Below are positions 15,903-24,860 of a stretch of DNA of 64,000 nt, in pieces. The position numbers were made by a program, and so were the translations under genes. How positions within the stretch are numbered: the first letter of the stretch is position 1; each line of letters opens with the position of its first letter. A model generated the notes under the pieces. It was given only the letters and a program-made list of their open reading frames with translations. It searched no databases and was not told where the DNA came from. Source of the DNA: Paenibacillus roseus (lineage in GTDB: Bacteria > Bacillota > Bacilli > Paenibacillales > Paenibacillaceae); contig NZ_JAELUP010000107.1 in the NCBI RefSeq assembly GCF_016424485.1, forward strand, positions 1 to 64,000. The letters run 5' to 3'.

Positions 15903-16766
15903 TTATGTTAAGGCAATGTTAAACTCACTCGTTCTCCGGTATTGCTCAGGCGTTACTCCAATATGCCGCTTAAATACACGACTGAAATGAGCCGGATGTT
16001 TAAATCCAATCTGGTATGAAATATCGGTTAGCTTCATCTCTGGATGCATGGTGATCAAAATGCGTGACTGGTTGATGCGCCTTTCGAACAAATAATGAAA
16101 GATCGTCGAACCCGTAACCTCCTTGAACATCTTGGACAGGTACTGACGGTTCAGATGGAGAACATCCTCTATATCCGACAAGTGAAGATCCTCCATATAA
16201 TGTGCTTCAATAAATGAAATGATGCGCTGGACATGCTCCAGCTTCTCTGAGGCATGAGCCGGGGCTGGTCTGTTCAGTTGCTTGCATCTGGAATAAATCA
16301 GCACGAGAAGCTCGTAAAACTGCAGATGAAACTGAAAATAGGAAACCGGATCATGCGGACGGTTGGAATCGTTCATTTTCAGCAGCAGGCGTTCGACCGC
16401 TTCACGTTCGCTTTCCGCCAGTTGGAGACGAACATTTTGCAATCTGCGAAAAGGTTCCGTCACATCGATTCGCCCCGGAATCATCATCATTTCCTGGGCA
16501 TACACGGGATCAAAATGAAAAATGCTCCGGATATATGGCTTTCCGGGACTTATATTCGCGCAGTGCAATGTCATCCCATGCATCAGAATCAGGTCTCCAG
16601 GTTCCAACTCATAGATTTGATCCCCGATCAAATATCTGCAGCTTCCTTCATGAAAATAATAAATCTCATATTCAGCATGGGAGTGGAACACCGCTTTGAC
16701 CGGATTATCGCTCTTGTAGCCAAAGCTGATATGCTCATGCTTCAAAACGTTCCGGAAGGCAGTCAT
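15903..16766 (-). CDS. AraC-family regulator with N-terminal cupin
   Basis: The 287-residue protein has an AraC-type cupin sensing domain (HSHAEYEIYYFHEGSCRYLI near residues 28-47, and GDLILMHG) and two C-terminal helix-turn-helix motifs (about 190-283). The second contains ISYQIGFKHPAHFSRVFKRH. Such proteins usually sense sugars and control carbohydrate genes. I start at the ATG at 16766, eight bases after AAAGGAG; the frame extends six codons further without support. The next gene upstream on this strand is the DUF420 protein, 106 bases away, with no obvious functional tie. Confidence 0.9.
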   Translation of the reverse strand: MTAFRNVLKHEHISFGYKSDNPVKAVFHSHAEYEIYYFHEGSCRYLIGDQIYELEPGDLILMHGMTLHCANISPGKPYIRSIFHFDPVYAQEMMMIPGRIDVTEPFRRLQNVRLQLAESEREAVERLLLKMNDSNRPHDPVSYFQFHLQFYELLVLIYSRCKQLNRPAPAHASEKLEHVQRIISFIEAHYMEDLHLSDIEDVLHLNRQYLSKMFKEVTGSTIFHYLFERRINQSRILITMHPEMKLTDISYQIGFKHPAHFSRVFKRHIGVTPEQYRRTSEFNIALT

Positions 16767-16872
16767 CAGGCTGGCTCCTTTCAAAAAGAAGATACCTCAT
16801 TATTTCAGATCCCACTCCCGCTGCCGGGGCAAAATCACATGATTGTAAAGCGACTGATCATTTTTCTTATTT

Positions 16873-17397
16873 TCAATAGTAAGGTGAAATAAGCAGATAT
16901 ACGATAACGCCTGTGGCGCTTACATACAACCAGATTGGCATCGTCCAACGGGCAATCTTGCGATGGCGCTCAATTTGCATGTTGAAACCATGGCTTACAG
17001 AAATTAGCGCCAGCGGTACATTGACAATAGCCAAGAGCACGTGAGAGATAAGAATGAAATAATAGATCATCTTCATCGTGGCGCTGCCGCCAAACGGAGT
17101 CGGCTCTGTCAAAAAGTGATACATAACGTAGGTAATCAGGAACAGAGCGGTGGAAACAAAAGCCCACAATATAAAATTGCGATGCACATTGATGTTGCGC
17201 TTCTTAATCGCAACGAGCGAAATGACAAGGAAGCTGAACGTGAATAGATTGTAAATCGCATTGAGCATCGGCAAAATCTTCACATCGAAGCTCACTTCCC
17301 GATCATACGCCGGGAGAAAAAACAATAAAGCGATTGTACCGATGAGCACAATGGAGAAAATCGTAATCGGCAACGTAAAGCTGCGTGTTTTTTTCAT
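16873..17397 (-). CDS. DUF420 membrane protein (CtaM/YozB-like)
   Basis: The 174-residue protein has five hydrophobic segments: about 8-29, 43-65, 75-96, 108-135 and 150-170. Conserved His residues near membrane faces (NVHRNFILWAF and YVMYHFLTEPTPFGG) identify the DUF420 family. Members such as CtaM assist assembly of haem-copper oxidases in Firmicutes, probably by handling haem or copper. Here no oxidase gene is near, so the role is family-based inference. AGGGGTG precedes the ATG. Confidence 0.85.
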   Translation of the reverse strand: MKKTRSFTLPITIFSIVLIGTIALLFFLPAYDREVSFDVKILPMLNAIYNLFTFSFLVISLVAIKKRNINVHRNFILWAFVSTALFLITYVMYHFLTEPTPFGGSATMKMIYYFILISHVLLAIVNVPLALISVSHGFNMQIERHRKIARWTMPIWLYVSATGVIVYLLISPYY

Positions 17398-17680
17398 TCC
17401 TACACCCCTTAGTCAATATGAAACAAGCCATAGCGGACTGAACGTGGAGCACTGCTTCGCCGTACGGCAACCCTATTTTATAAGAATAGACAATCTCTGC
17501 GAGGGAAACAACCGTTTTTTTATAATAGTTCTAACAGTTTTTTGAATAGTTGCCTACGCAGCCTCAACTAACCCATGCTTGACCTTTAGCTTTGGGAACA
17601 TGAATACAGTATAATAGGGGAATAAAGAAAGTTCAGAACAGCGCAGCTTTTATGTGATTTTGCAAAGGGAGATATCGCCC

Positions 17681-18562
17681 ATGGAATACACGAATGAAAA
17701 AGTTCACTATGAAAACCCTCTTTTGTCATTACGGGTACTCATGGTCAACCGCGAGAAGGAACTGATGATCGCCTGGCACTACCACCGTGAGGTCGAACTG
17801 CTGCTGGTGGAGAACGGCACGCTTGAAGTTTATGTAGATGATGAATTTTACTGTCTTCAGGAAGGCGACCTGGCCATTATCGGCCATTCCCAGCTTCACC
17901 GCGACCGCAGTTCGGGCGGCCCGCTTCAATATGTTGTTCTTCAATTTGATCTGGAGAAGTTTTTTGATCACAGCACTATGCCTTACATCCGCTACTTCTT
18001 TGAATCGGAGCACCCGCTTAGCCGAGCCAATTATATTTTCAAGGAAAAGCCAGAGATTCGTAAAGAAATTGCTGATATCGTCCGTGAAATTCATAAAGAG
18101 ACGGTGGTCAAGGAGAACGGGTATGAGCTGGCTGTTGATCTGCTAATTAAAAAGATCATCCTGCTGCTGCTGCGCAATGACCAGCGCAAGGTGCTGACCG
18201 AGCAGGAAAATTTTGACCGGATGCGATTGAAAGATGTGCTGCGTTACGTGGAATCGAGACTCGGGGAGAAAATCTCCATCAAAGAGGTATGCAAGCTGGC
18301 AAATATGAGCTACTATTACTTCGTTAAATTTTTCAAAAAAACGCTTGGCATGTCCTTTACCGAATATGTGAATTATCGGAAAATCAAATGGGCCGAGAGA
18401 CTTCTGGTAACTAAAGACCTGAGCATTGCCGAAGTTGGTGACCAGATTGGAATGCCAAACATGGCTCACTTCTACAAAATGTTTAAAAAATATAATGACT
18501 GCTCACCCAAGGAATATCAAAAACGGATGTTTGCCACAAAAAAAAGCTCGTCCTCTTTATAA
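17681..18562 (+). CDS. AraC-family regulator with N-terminal cupin
   Basis: The 293-residue regulator has a cupin sensing domain (AWHYHREVELLLVENG near residues 31-46, then GDLAIIGHSQLHRD) and a C-terminal pair of helix-turn-helix motifs (about 185-285, with ANMSYYYFVKFFKKTLG and QIGMPNMAHFYKMFKK). The start is the ATG at 17681, nine bases after GGGAG; the frame extends nine codons upstream without a ribosome site. Its last codons (Lys-Lys-Ser-Ser-Ser-Ser-Leu) are written by the left arm of a terminator hairpin, and the gene overlaps the converging phoP by six bases. Target genes are unknown. Confidence 0.9.
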   Translation: MEYTNEKVHYENPLLSLRVLMVNREKELMIAWHYHREVELLLVENGTLEVYVDDEFYCLQEGDLAIIGHSQLHRDRSSGGPLQYVVLQFDLEKFFDHSTMPYIRYFFESEHPLSRANYIFKEKPEIRKEIADIVREIHKETVVKENGYELAVDLLIKKIILLLLRNDQRKVLTEQENFDRMRLKDVLRYVESRLGEKISIKEVCKLANMSYYYFVKFFKKTLGMSFTEYVNYRKIKWAERLLVTKDLSIAEVGDQIGMPNMAHFYKMFKKYNDCSPKEYQKRMFATKKSSSSL

Positions 18563-18580
18563 AGGGGAGACGAGCTTTTT
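18541..18580. terminator. bidirectional terminator inside two coding ends
   Basis: AAAAAGCTCGTC (18541-18552) pairs with GACGAGCTTTTT (18569-18580). Each strand ends in a T run, so it can stop both converging genes. The stop codons of both genes lie in the loop, and both C-terminal tails are encoded by the stem. Confidence 0.9.
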
Positions 18581-19276
18581 GGGCATTACCAGCTTGTAGC
18601 CGACACCGCGGATCGATTCAATCTGAACCGATTGCTGGCCTAGCTCAAGCTTTTTGCGCAGAGAGCTGACATGCACGTCCACCGTGCGCTGTCCGCCGAT
18701 ATAATCGAAGCCCCACACCACATTCATCAGGTCGTCTCTAGTAACAACCATGCCCGGGCGCTGGACCAGATATAGCAGAACTTCAAATTCCTTCGGACGC
18801 AAGGGCACTACTTCTCCATCAAGCACAACCTCGTACTTCTCCGGATAGATAGACAGCACGCCTGCTGTAATAACCTTCTCTGTCTGTTCCTTGCCGCGTA
18901 CTTCCTCGTTCTGGGAACGGCGAAGCACAGCAGATACCCGGGCCAGAAGCTCCGCTACTCCAAACGGTTTGGTAATATAGTCATCCGCTCCATGCTTTAA
19001 TCCTTGAACAACCTCTTCCTCGGCATTACGTGCAGTCAGAATAACGACTGGCGTTGCGATGCGGTTCTGACGCAGCTTCGTCAGCACTTCAAAGCCATTC
19101 ATCCCAGGGAGCATAATATCAAGAATGATGAGGTCAAAGCTTCCTTGCAGCGCAGTTTGCAGACCTTCGGCTCCATGATCCACGACAGTCGTTTCATATC
19201 CTTCCTGCATCAGGTTATAAGAAAGCAGCCGGGCAAGGGTCGGTTCATCTTCAATTACAAGCACCTTTTGCGACAT
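18557..19276 (-). CDS. phoP: OmpR-family response regulator, PhoP type
   Basis: The 239-residue protein has a receiver domain with phospho-acceptor D53, switch Thr81 and K103 (DYITKPF), and a C-terminal winged helix (about 140-232, with RPKEFEVLLYLV and RTVDVHVSSLRKKL). I assign PhoP because of three lines of context: the adjacent PAS-HAMP kinase of PhoR type, the nearby pst operon, and an array of exact TTTACA hexamers in 11-base steps just upstream. It would activate pst and other phosphate-starvation genes. In contrast to the Bacillus subtilis order, phoP follows phoR here and has its own promoter. The last codons form part of a shared terminator. Confidence 0.8.
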   Translation of the reverse strand: MSQKVLVIEDEPTLARLLSYNLMQEGYETTVVDHGAEGLQTALQGSFDLIILDIMLPGMNGFEVLTKLRQNRIATPVVILTARNAEEEVVQGLKHGADDYITKPFGVAELLARVSAVLRRSQNEEVRGKEQTEKVITAGVLSIYPEKYEVVLDGEVVPLRPKEFEVLLYLVQRPGMVVTRDDLMNVVWGFDYIGGQRTVDVHVSSLRKKLELGQQSVQIESIRGVGYKLVMPKKLVSPL

Positions 19277-19357
19277 GTTAACCTCCAGCTTTTACGACTT
19301 GAATCGCAATGAATACCGCCAAAGCGGACAGGATCATTACTCCCAGTTTACAATACA

Positions 19358-19409
19358 TTTATAAAAATTAGATTAAACTAATGTAAACGAATTGTAAAGG
19401 TGTTGTAAA
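19358..19409 (-). promoter_or_regulatory. Pho-box array and promoter upstream of phoP
   Basis: On the minus strand exact TTTACA hexamers occur at 19409-19404, 19398-19393 and 19387-19382, each step 11 bases, then TTTAAT at 19377-19372. A -10-like TATAAA follows at 19363-19358. This is the tandem-repeat layout of PhoP binding sites and suggests autoregulation of phoP. Confidence 0.75.
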
Positions 19410-19410
19410 T

Positions 19411-21219
19411 CTACTGCAGCACCGGCAGCTCAATTGTAAAGGTCGAGCCTACGCCAACCGTGCTTTCCACCATAATGGTTCCTTTATGAAGCTCCACCAA
19501 GTGCTTGACAATGGACAAGCCAAGCCCCGTACCGCCTGAACTGCGCGAGCGAGCCTTGTCCACACGATAGAAGCGCTCGAAAATGCGCGGCAAATCCTTC
19601 TTCGGTATGCCAATGCCGGTATCGGAAATCCGGATGCGGATGTACTCGTAATCTCCCTCTTGATTGAGCAGCCCCCCCTTATTATACAGAGGTTCCACAC
19701 TCACCGACACCTTTCCGCCCTCAGGCGTATAATTGATGCCATTGGACAGCAGGTTCATCAGGATTTGCAACAGACGATCCTCATCTGCCTCTACATAGAT
19801 GCCTTCCTCTACCCGCATATCGAGAATAATTCGCTTCTTGGCTGCTTCTGCTGAGATCACCTCAATCGTCTTGGCAATAAAGCCAGACATTTCGATCGGG
19901 GAGAAATGCAACGGCACTCTTCTCGACTCCACCTTGGATAACTCTAGTATGTCTCCGATTAACCGGTTTAGCCGCTCGCTCTCATCGAATATAATTTGCA
20001 GGAAAGAGCGCGAAATCTCCGGGTCGTTCACAGCGCCGCCCAGCAGCGTTTCCGCAAAACCCTTGACGGCGGCAATTGGTGTCTTCAGCTCATGAGAGAC
20101 GTTTGCGACGAACTCGCTGCGCATCCGCTCAAGCCTCCGAATTGCCGATACATCCTGCACAACGAGCAACGCTCCACCGAATTCTTCCCTGGCATGAAAT
20201 ACAGGCACCAAGTGCAATTCCAGCAGGCGCTCGACCGGGAAGTAGAAGGTCAGTTCCTCCTTCAGGTGCTCACGAAGTTCCAGCCCTTCCTGAATCATTT
20301 TGGCCAATTCGTACTGCTGCTTGGCTTTTGTATAATGGCGTCCTACCAATTCCTTTGCCGAGAAGCCGAGCACTTCTTCCGCCCGTTGGTTCATCAGAAC
20401 AATTTTTCCGTCACGATCAATCATGACGATACCGTTGATCATATTTTCAAGCACGCTCTCCAGTTGGGTTTCATTTTGCCTGATCTGGTGCATCTGCTCC
20501 TGAAGACTCGCCGCCATCGCATTGATGGACTGCCCCAGTTCCCCGATTTCGCCTTTGTCAGGGTCGGTTACACGGGCTTCATACTGATGATTTTTAATCT
20601 GCTTGGCGACCTCCGATATTTGCTCCAGCGGGCGAGTCAGTCCCTTTGCAATCCGGTAGCACAAGAAGGCTGCAATAATAAATAAAATAAGCAGTCCGAT
20701 CAGCAGCACCGTCCACATCTTGGTAATGCTGGCTTCGACCTCGCTCAAGCTCATAGCCAGACGCAGCATCGGAGAAGAGGAGGGTGAAGCCGGATCAACA
20801 GGGATCGCCACGTACATAAAATTGGTTTTGGTCGTTTCGCTTAGACGAATATCCCGGCCCTCTCCCGTTTCACGGGCCATGCGGATTTCATTGCGATCCT
20901 TGTGATTCTTCATCGTCCGCGGGTCATGATCCGAATCCCCGACGACTGTTCCGTCAGCAAGGATGAACGTGATGCGTTCGCCGGTAACCTTCTGGAAGCG
21001 CTGCGCCTCACTAGTAAAATAAGTATACTTCTCCTCCATTTTACCATTCGGCCAGTCCGTCTTCGACAGAACGACCTTCATCTCGCGCACCATGCTCTGC
21101 TGCAAATTATCGAGATAGTTTTCCTTGTAGGTTTTTCCGATGAACAAGCCGGAGGCCAGCACCGACAATCCGATGAGTACGATCATCATGGTTGTTAACC
21201 GAAAGCGAAAGCTGTTCAA
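19411..21219 (-). CDS. phoR: sensor histidine kinase, PhoR type
   Basis: The 602-residue membrane kinase has transmembrane helices at about 11-29 and 169-188 enclosing an extracytoplasmic domain. A HAMP (190-243), a PAS domain (about 250-355), a HisKA dimerisation domain with H376 in NVSHELKTP, and an ATPase domain with the N, G1 and G2 boxes (NLLSNGINYTPEGG, ISDTGIGIP, GGTGLGLSIVK) follow. This is the PhoR/PnpS architecture. It senses phosphate status, probably through Pst and cell-wall intermediates, and phosphorylates PhoP. The start is a TTG about ten bases after AGAGG; the nearby ATG is out of frame. It lies 23 bases after an SBF transporter gene. Confidence 0.85.
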   Translation of the reverse strand: MNSFRFRLTTMMIVLIGLSVLASGLFIGKTYKENYLDNLQQSMVREMKVVLSKTDWPNGKMEEKYTYFTSEAQRFQKVTGERITFILADGTVVGDSDHDPRTMKNHKDRNEIRMARETGEGRDIRLSETTKTNFMYVAIPVDPASPSSSPMLRLAMSLSEVEASITKMWTVLLIGLLILFIIAAFLCYRIAKGLTRPLEQISEVAKQIKNHQYEARVTDPDKGEIGELGQSINAMAASLQEQMHQIRQNETQLESVLENMINGIVMIDRDGKIVLMNQRAEEVLGFSAKELVGRHYTKAKQQYELAKMIQEGLELREHLKEELTFYFPVERLLELHLVPVFHAREEFGGALLVVQDVSAIRRLERMRSEFVANVSHELKTPIAAVKGFAETLLGGAVNDPEISRSFLQIIFDESERLNRLIGDILELSKVESRRVPLHFSPIEMSGFIAKTIEVISAEAAKKRIILDMRVEEGIYVEADEDRLLQILMNLLSNGINYTPEGGKVSVSVEPLYNKGGLLNQEGDYEYIRIRISDTGIGIPKKDLPRIFERFYRVDKARSRSSGGTGLGLSIVKHLVELHKGTIMVESTVGVGSTFTIELPVLQ

Positions 21220-21242
21220 GAAGATGCATCCTCTCTTCTGAC

Positions 21243-22160
21243 CTAAGTGTGATATAGATGACGCCTTTTATTTAACTTGTTCAACATATAATGAAATAAT
21301 GTGGCAGCCGGCTGTTGAATAAGAATGGACAGCACCACCGGAACAGCCGTCAGCGGACTGAAATACCCCATCGCCAGGACAATGCCAAGTGAAATATTGC
21401 GCATGCCCGTGGCATAGGAAATGGTTGCGGTCAACTCCTTGCTGCCGAAGGCCAGCGAGCCGACATAGCCTGCCGCATAGCACAGCAGAACGAGTACAAT
21501 GACAACAGGAATGAGCTTGACCATATCACTGCCAAGCTGATGTACAAATGGCTCAATTGCAACGGAGTTAAGCAACACAACAGCGACAAAACATAGCTTG
21601 GCAATCGGGGCGGTATACGGCTTGACCGCAGGATTGATTCTGCCCTTGCTGAACTGGTTGAGCGCAACGCCGATTACAGTTGGCAACACGACAATAATCA
21701 GCAAATCGAGCATGATTTTGGCAGTATCCACCTCAACTCCCTGTCCGAAGATGGCTTGGATACCCGCAGGCACCAAGACTGGGCTAAGCGCCGAGTCCAG
21801 CACAACCAGACAGAGCATGAGCGGCACGCTGCCGCCCGATAGTCCGACCCATATGACTGAGGATACGCCGAATGGAATGAGCGTGAACAGCACAAACCCG
21901 ACCGTGTACGGGGAGTGGGCGCCGAACAGCGCCGCCCCAATCCCGTATGCCAATAGCGGAAGCAACAGATGGGCAATCAACATTGCCCATAGTACAGGCA
22001 GCGGGCGCATCGCCACGAGCTTGATTTGCGAAAGTCCGCAATCCAGAGCCATCGTCAGCGTGACGAAGGCAAATAGGTAAGGCACCCATTTTACAAAGGA
22101 ACCAAGCGCATCTGCAAAAAGAAATCCCAGAATCAAGGATCCAGGGATTATGATAAACAT
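21243..22160 (-). CDS. bile acid:sodium symporter (SBF) family transporter
   Basis: The 305-residue protein has nine to ten membrane segments and the SBF/BASS fold. Clear landmarks are VTLTMALDCGLSQIKL near 38, the crossing-helix region FVLFTLIPFGVSSVIWVGLSGG at about 89-110, and SYATGMRNISLGIVLAMGYF near 249-268. Bacterial members use sodium to take up organic anions; this one's substrate is unknown. The annotated start begins already inside the first membrane helix. The frame is open for 16 codons upstream (encoding HYFERW just before Met) but has no start codon, while a well-placed GAGGG-ATG lies in another frame. The N-terminus may therefore be frameshifted. Confidence 0.8.
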   Translation of the reverse strand: MFIIIPGSLILGFLFADALGSFVKWVPYLFAFVTLTMALDCGLSQIKLVAMRPLPVLWAMLIAHLLLPLLAYGIGAALFGAHSPYTVGFVLFTLIPFGVSSVIWVGLSGGSVPLMLCLVVLDSALSPVLVPAGIQAIFGQGVEVDTAKIMLDLLIIVVLPTVIGVALNQFSKGRINPAVKPYTAPIAKLCFVAVVLLNSVAIEPFVHQLGSDMVKLIPVVIVLVLLCYAAGYVGSLAFGSKELTATISYATGMRNISLGIVLAMGYFSPLTAVPVVLSILIQQPAATLFHYMLNKLNKRRHLYHT

Positions 22161-22220
22161 CCAGCGTTCAAAATAATGGTTAAATGCAAGTCCAAAAGAT
22201 CGCGTAAGTCATCCCTCTTT

Positions 22221-23765
22221 TTATTTAAATACAGGCTCCTTGAACTGGGACAGCTTCTCGAACGAATTCTGCTCCACATCAGCGTGAAGGCTGTTGCCAT
22301 GGGCATCCATCGTTACAATTGCAGCAAAGCCTTCTGTCTGGAGATGCCACATCGCTTCCGGAATGCCGAATTCCATAAAGTCGACGCCATTCACGTTCTT
22401 GAAGCATTCAGCATAGTATTGTGCTGCGCCGCCAATTGCATTCAGGTAGACCGCTCCGTGCTCCTGAAGCGCCGCCAGCGTCTTCGCGCCCATGCCGCCT
22501 TTGCCGATTACAGCACGGATGCCAAACTTCTTGATAATGTCCCCTTGGTACGGCTCCTCGCGAATGCTTGTTGTCGGTCCTGCGGCCTTCACCTGCCACT
22601 GATCGCCTTCCTTGAGCATAACAGGCCCGCAATGGTAAATGACCGAGCCATCCAGGTCAACCGGAGCATCATGATCGATCAGATGTTTATGCAGCGCATC
22701 GCGGCCGGTATGCATTTCCCCGTTGATGATCACAATGTCGCCGACACGCAGATTTCGTACCTGCTCTTCAGTAAATGGCGTATTCAACACGACCTCCTTG
22801 CGCTCGGTCGCTCCTTCCTCAGCATCCTCCGCGCTGTTCGCCGGCTTGGACTGCATCGGGACTTCTTGGCCTTCAGGATATAGCCATTCCTTGATCTCGC
22901 CTGTCTCTGCGCTGAGCAGTACGCCCTGACGGCGGTAAGCCCAACAATTATATGCCACAGAGACAAAGAAGCTCGCGGGGAGACGGTTCATGACGCCCGC
23001 CTTGCAGCCGAGCAGCGTTACCTGCCCGCCGAAGCCCATTGTACCGATGCCAAGCTTGTTGGCATTCTCCAAAACATATTCTTCCAGTCGCTGCAATTCC
23101 AGAATCGGGTTCGTATCATCAACACGGCGGAACAACTGCTGCTTCGCAAGCTCGTAGCCGGTTGTCCGGTCGCCGCCGATGCCGACGCCGATGAACCCGG
23201 CGCTGCAGCCTTGTCCCTGCGCCTGATAGACGGCATGCATAACGCATTTGCGGATGCCGTCCAGATCACGACCCGCCTTGCCGAGCCCTTCCAGTTCGGT
23301 TGGCAAACTATACTGGATATTTTTATTCTCGCAGCCGCCTCCCTTGAGAATCAGGCGGACATCAATATCGTCCTTGTCCCACTGCTCAAAGTGAATGACC
23401 GGTGTTCCCGGTCCGAGGTTGTCTCCGGTATTGGCCCCTGTCAAGGAGTCAACGGAGTTGGTGCGCAGCTTGCCGTCCTTCGTTGCTTTGGCAATTGCGC
23501 TGCGAATTTGCTCTTTCATAATAAGCTGGTTGGCTCCAACCGGCGTGTGCACGACAAAGGTAGGCATTCCCGTATCCTGGCAGATCGGGGATACGTTGCA
23601 TTCGGCCATTTCGATATTCGTTGCGATGGTCGATAAGGAAAGGCCTGCTCGAGTGGCGCTGTCTTCTGCCTCCTGAGCAGCCTTAATAGCCTGGCGAACA
23701 TCTCCCGGCAGGTTCGTTGAGGTTTCTACTATAAGTTGATAGACGCTGTCTCCAAAACGGTTCAT
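22221..23765 (-). CDS. fumA: class I fumarate hydratase (iron-sulfur)
   Basis: The 514-residue enzyme interconverts fumarate and malate in the citric acid cycle using an oxygen-sensitive 4Fe-4S cluster. The N-terminal (alpha) part has the cluster Cys in SPICQDTGMP (C62), then LKGGGCENKN and GQGCSAGFIGVGIGGDRTT. The C-terminal (beta) part has GDIVIINGEMHTGRDALHK, HCGPVM and the GKGGMG motif, so both halves are fused as in E. coli FumA. It lies 60 bases upstream of the SBF transporter on the same strand, and a dicarboxylate link is conceivable but unproven. Divergent from an HD nucleotidase gene. Confidence 0.95.
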   Translation of the reverse strand: MNRFGDSVYQLIVETSTNLPGDVRQAIKAAQEAEDSATRAGLSLSTIATNIEMAECNVSPICQDTGMPTFVVHTPVGANQLIMKEQIRSAIAKATKDGKLRTNSVDSLTGANTGDNLGPGTPVIHFEQWDKDDIDVRLILKGGGCENKNIQYSLPTELEGLGKAGRDLDGIRKCVMHAVYQAQGQGCSAGFIGVGIGGDRTTGYELAKQQLFRRVDDTNPILELQRLEEYVLENANKLGIGTMGFGGQVTLLGCKAGVMNRLPASFFVSVAYNCWAYRRQGVLLSAETGEIKEWLYPEGQEVPMQSKPANSAEDAEEGATERKEVVLNTPFTEEQVRNLRVGDIVIINGEMHTGRDALHKHLIDHDAPVDLDGSVIYHCGPVMLKEGDQWQVKAAGPTTSIREEPYQGDIIKKFGIRAVIGKGGMGAKTLAALQEHGAVYLNAIGGAAQYYAECFKNVNGVDFMEFGIPEAMWHLQTEGFAAIVTMDAHGNSLHADVEQNSFEKLSQFKEPVFK

Positions 23766-23879
23766 ATCGTCCTCGTTACTCCTCTCTCTCTGGTCGCATT
23801 TCAGCTTTACTATTATAATAGCATAGTTAGCCCTTTTTGAGCATGAAAGGAAACAAAGTTTACAAGCAGGGAGTTTTTA

Positions 23880-24503
23880 ATGATGGAGAGCCATTTTTTC
23901 GCTTATTTGTACCGTCTTCGCTATATTAAGCGCTGGAGCCTGATGCGCAATACGACCAAGGAAACTGTAGCCGAGCATTCCTATCATGTGGCGTTGCTCG
24001 TCCATATGCTATGTGAAATCGGCAATCACCTGTTCGGACGCACGCTGAACAGCGACCGCGCCGCCGCGATGGCACTGTTCCATGATGCCGCTGAAGTATT
24101 CACCGGGGATATTCCGACGCCAGTCAAGCATCACAATCCGAAGATGCTTGCCAGCTTCCGCGAACTGGAAGCGCTCGCTGCCGATCGCCTGCTCGGGATG
24201 GTACCGGAGCCGCTGCGGGAGGCTTACGCCCCGTTGATTAGGGCGTCAGGACATGACAAAACGGCAGAATCAACGGTTGATCCTGCCGATCTTGAGTTGC
24301 GGAAATATCTGAAAGCAGCCGATCTACTCGACGCTTACCTGAAATGTGTATCCGAGTTGTCCTCCGGCAATCGGGAGTTCGCTGTCGCCAAGGGACAGAC
24401 CGAGCATTCGCTCGCCAAACTGGAGATGCCGGAGGTCGAATGGTTCCTCACGCATCTTGCTCCCGGCCTTGGCAAAACGCTGGATGAACTGTCCGAATCC
24501 TGA
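23880..24503 (+). CDS. HD-domain 5'-nucleotidase, YfbR-like
   Basis: The 207-residue protein is a full-length HD phosphohydrolase of the YfbR group, which removes phosphate from deoxyribonucleoside 5'-monophosphates in the cytosol. The metal ligands are H33 (in AEHSYHVA), H68 and D69 (FHDAAEVF) and D148 (KAADLLDAYLK), with E72 as the likely base. GDIPTPVKH near residues 77-85 is typical. GGGAG lies six bases before tandem ATG codons at 23880 and 23883, so either may be used. It is monocistronic; the next gene converges on it from the right. Confidence 0.92.
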   Translation: MMESHFFAYLYRLRYIKRWSLMRNTTKETVAEHSYHVALLVHMLCEIGNHLFGRTLNSDRAAAMALFHDAAEVFTGDIPTPVKHHNPKMLASFRELEALAADRLLGMVPEPLREAYAPLIRASGHDKTAESTVDPADLELRKYLKAADLLDAYLKCVSELSSGNREFAVAKGQTEHSLAKLEMPEVEWFLTHLAPGLGKTLDELSES

Positions 24504-24511
24504 ATTTCCTC

Positions 24512-24769
24512 CTAAGTCCCAGAGCGCAGTTCCAGCACCGCCTTGCGAATCGCAGCGTACAGCTCCTGCCATTGCGGGTCTGCCCCAGACACCGGTACGT
24601 CCGGCTGTGTAACAGCAGATGAGGAGGCCGGGAGCTTCCCGTGCTCTCCCGTCACGCTGTCTTCGGCGCCATCACGCTTGCCGCTGTCCGGCCGGTTATT
24701 GGCAGTCAGCCGGTTATTTGCCGCCGCCTGCTGTCCGTTACCGGCAATCTGCTCGCGTTCTTCGCTCAT
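24512..24769 (-). CDS. small polar protein behind the SNF2 gene
   Basis: The 85-residue product is rich in Asn, Ala, Gly, Ser and charged residues and looks disordered except for the last 20 residues (QWQELYAAIRKAVLELR), which should form one amphipathic helix. I do not recognise a family. The ATG at 24769 has AAGGGGTGGGAG two bases upstream, whereas the longer frame from 24841 lacks a clear site. It lies downstream of the SNF2 helicase on the same strand and may be the third gene of that operon. Opposite-strand frames here have no ribosome site. Confidence 0.45.
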   Translation of the reverse strand: MSEEREQIAGNGQQAAANNRLTANNRPDSGKRDGAEDSVTGEHGKLPASSSAVTQPDVPVSGADPQWQELYAAIRKAVLELRSGT

Positions 24770-24860
24770 AGCTCCCACCCCTTTGTCTGGCCCCTTATTT
24801 CCGACTGTCCGCCACCCGGATAGCTCTTTTTCAAGATTCATGCCGGATTACTGTCCCTAA

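Noticed and set aside
24543..24860. 105-residue plus-strand frame opposite the small gene behind the SNF2 helicase
   Set aside because: It has no ribosome site and unusual composition (Pro, Ser, Cys); it is a shadow of the other strand.
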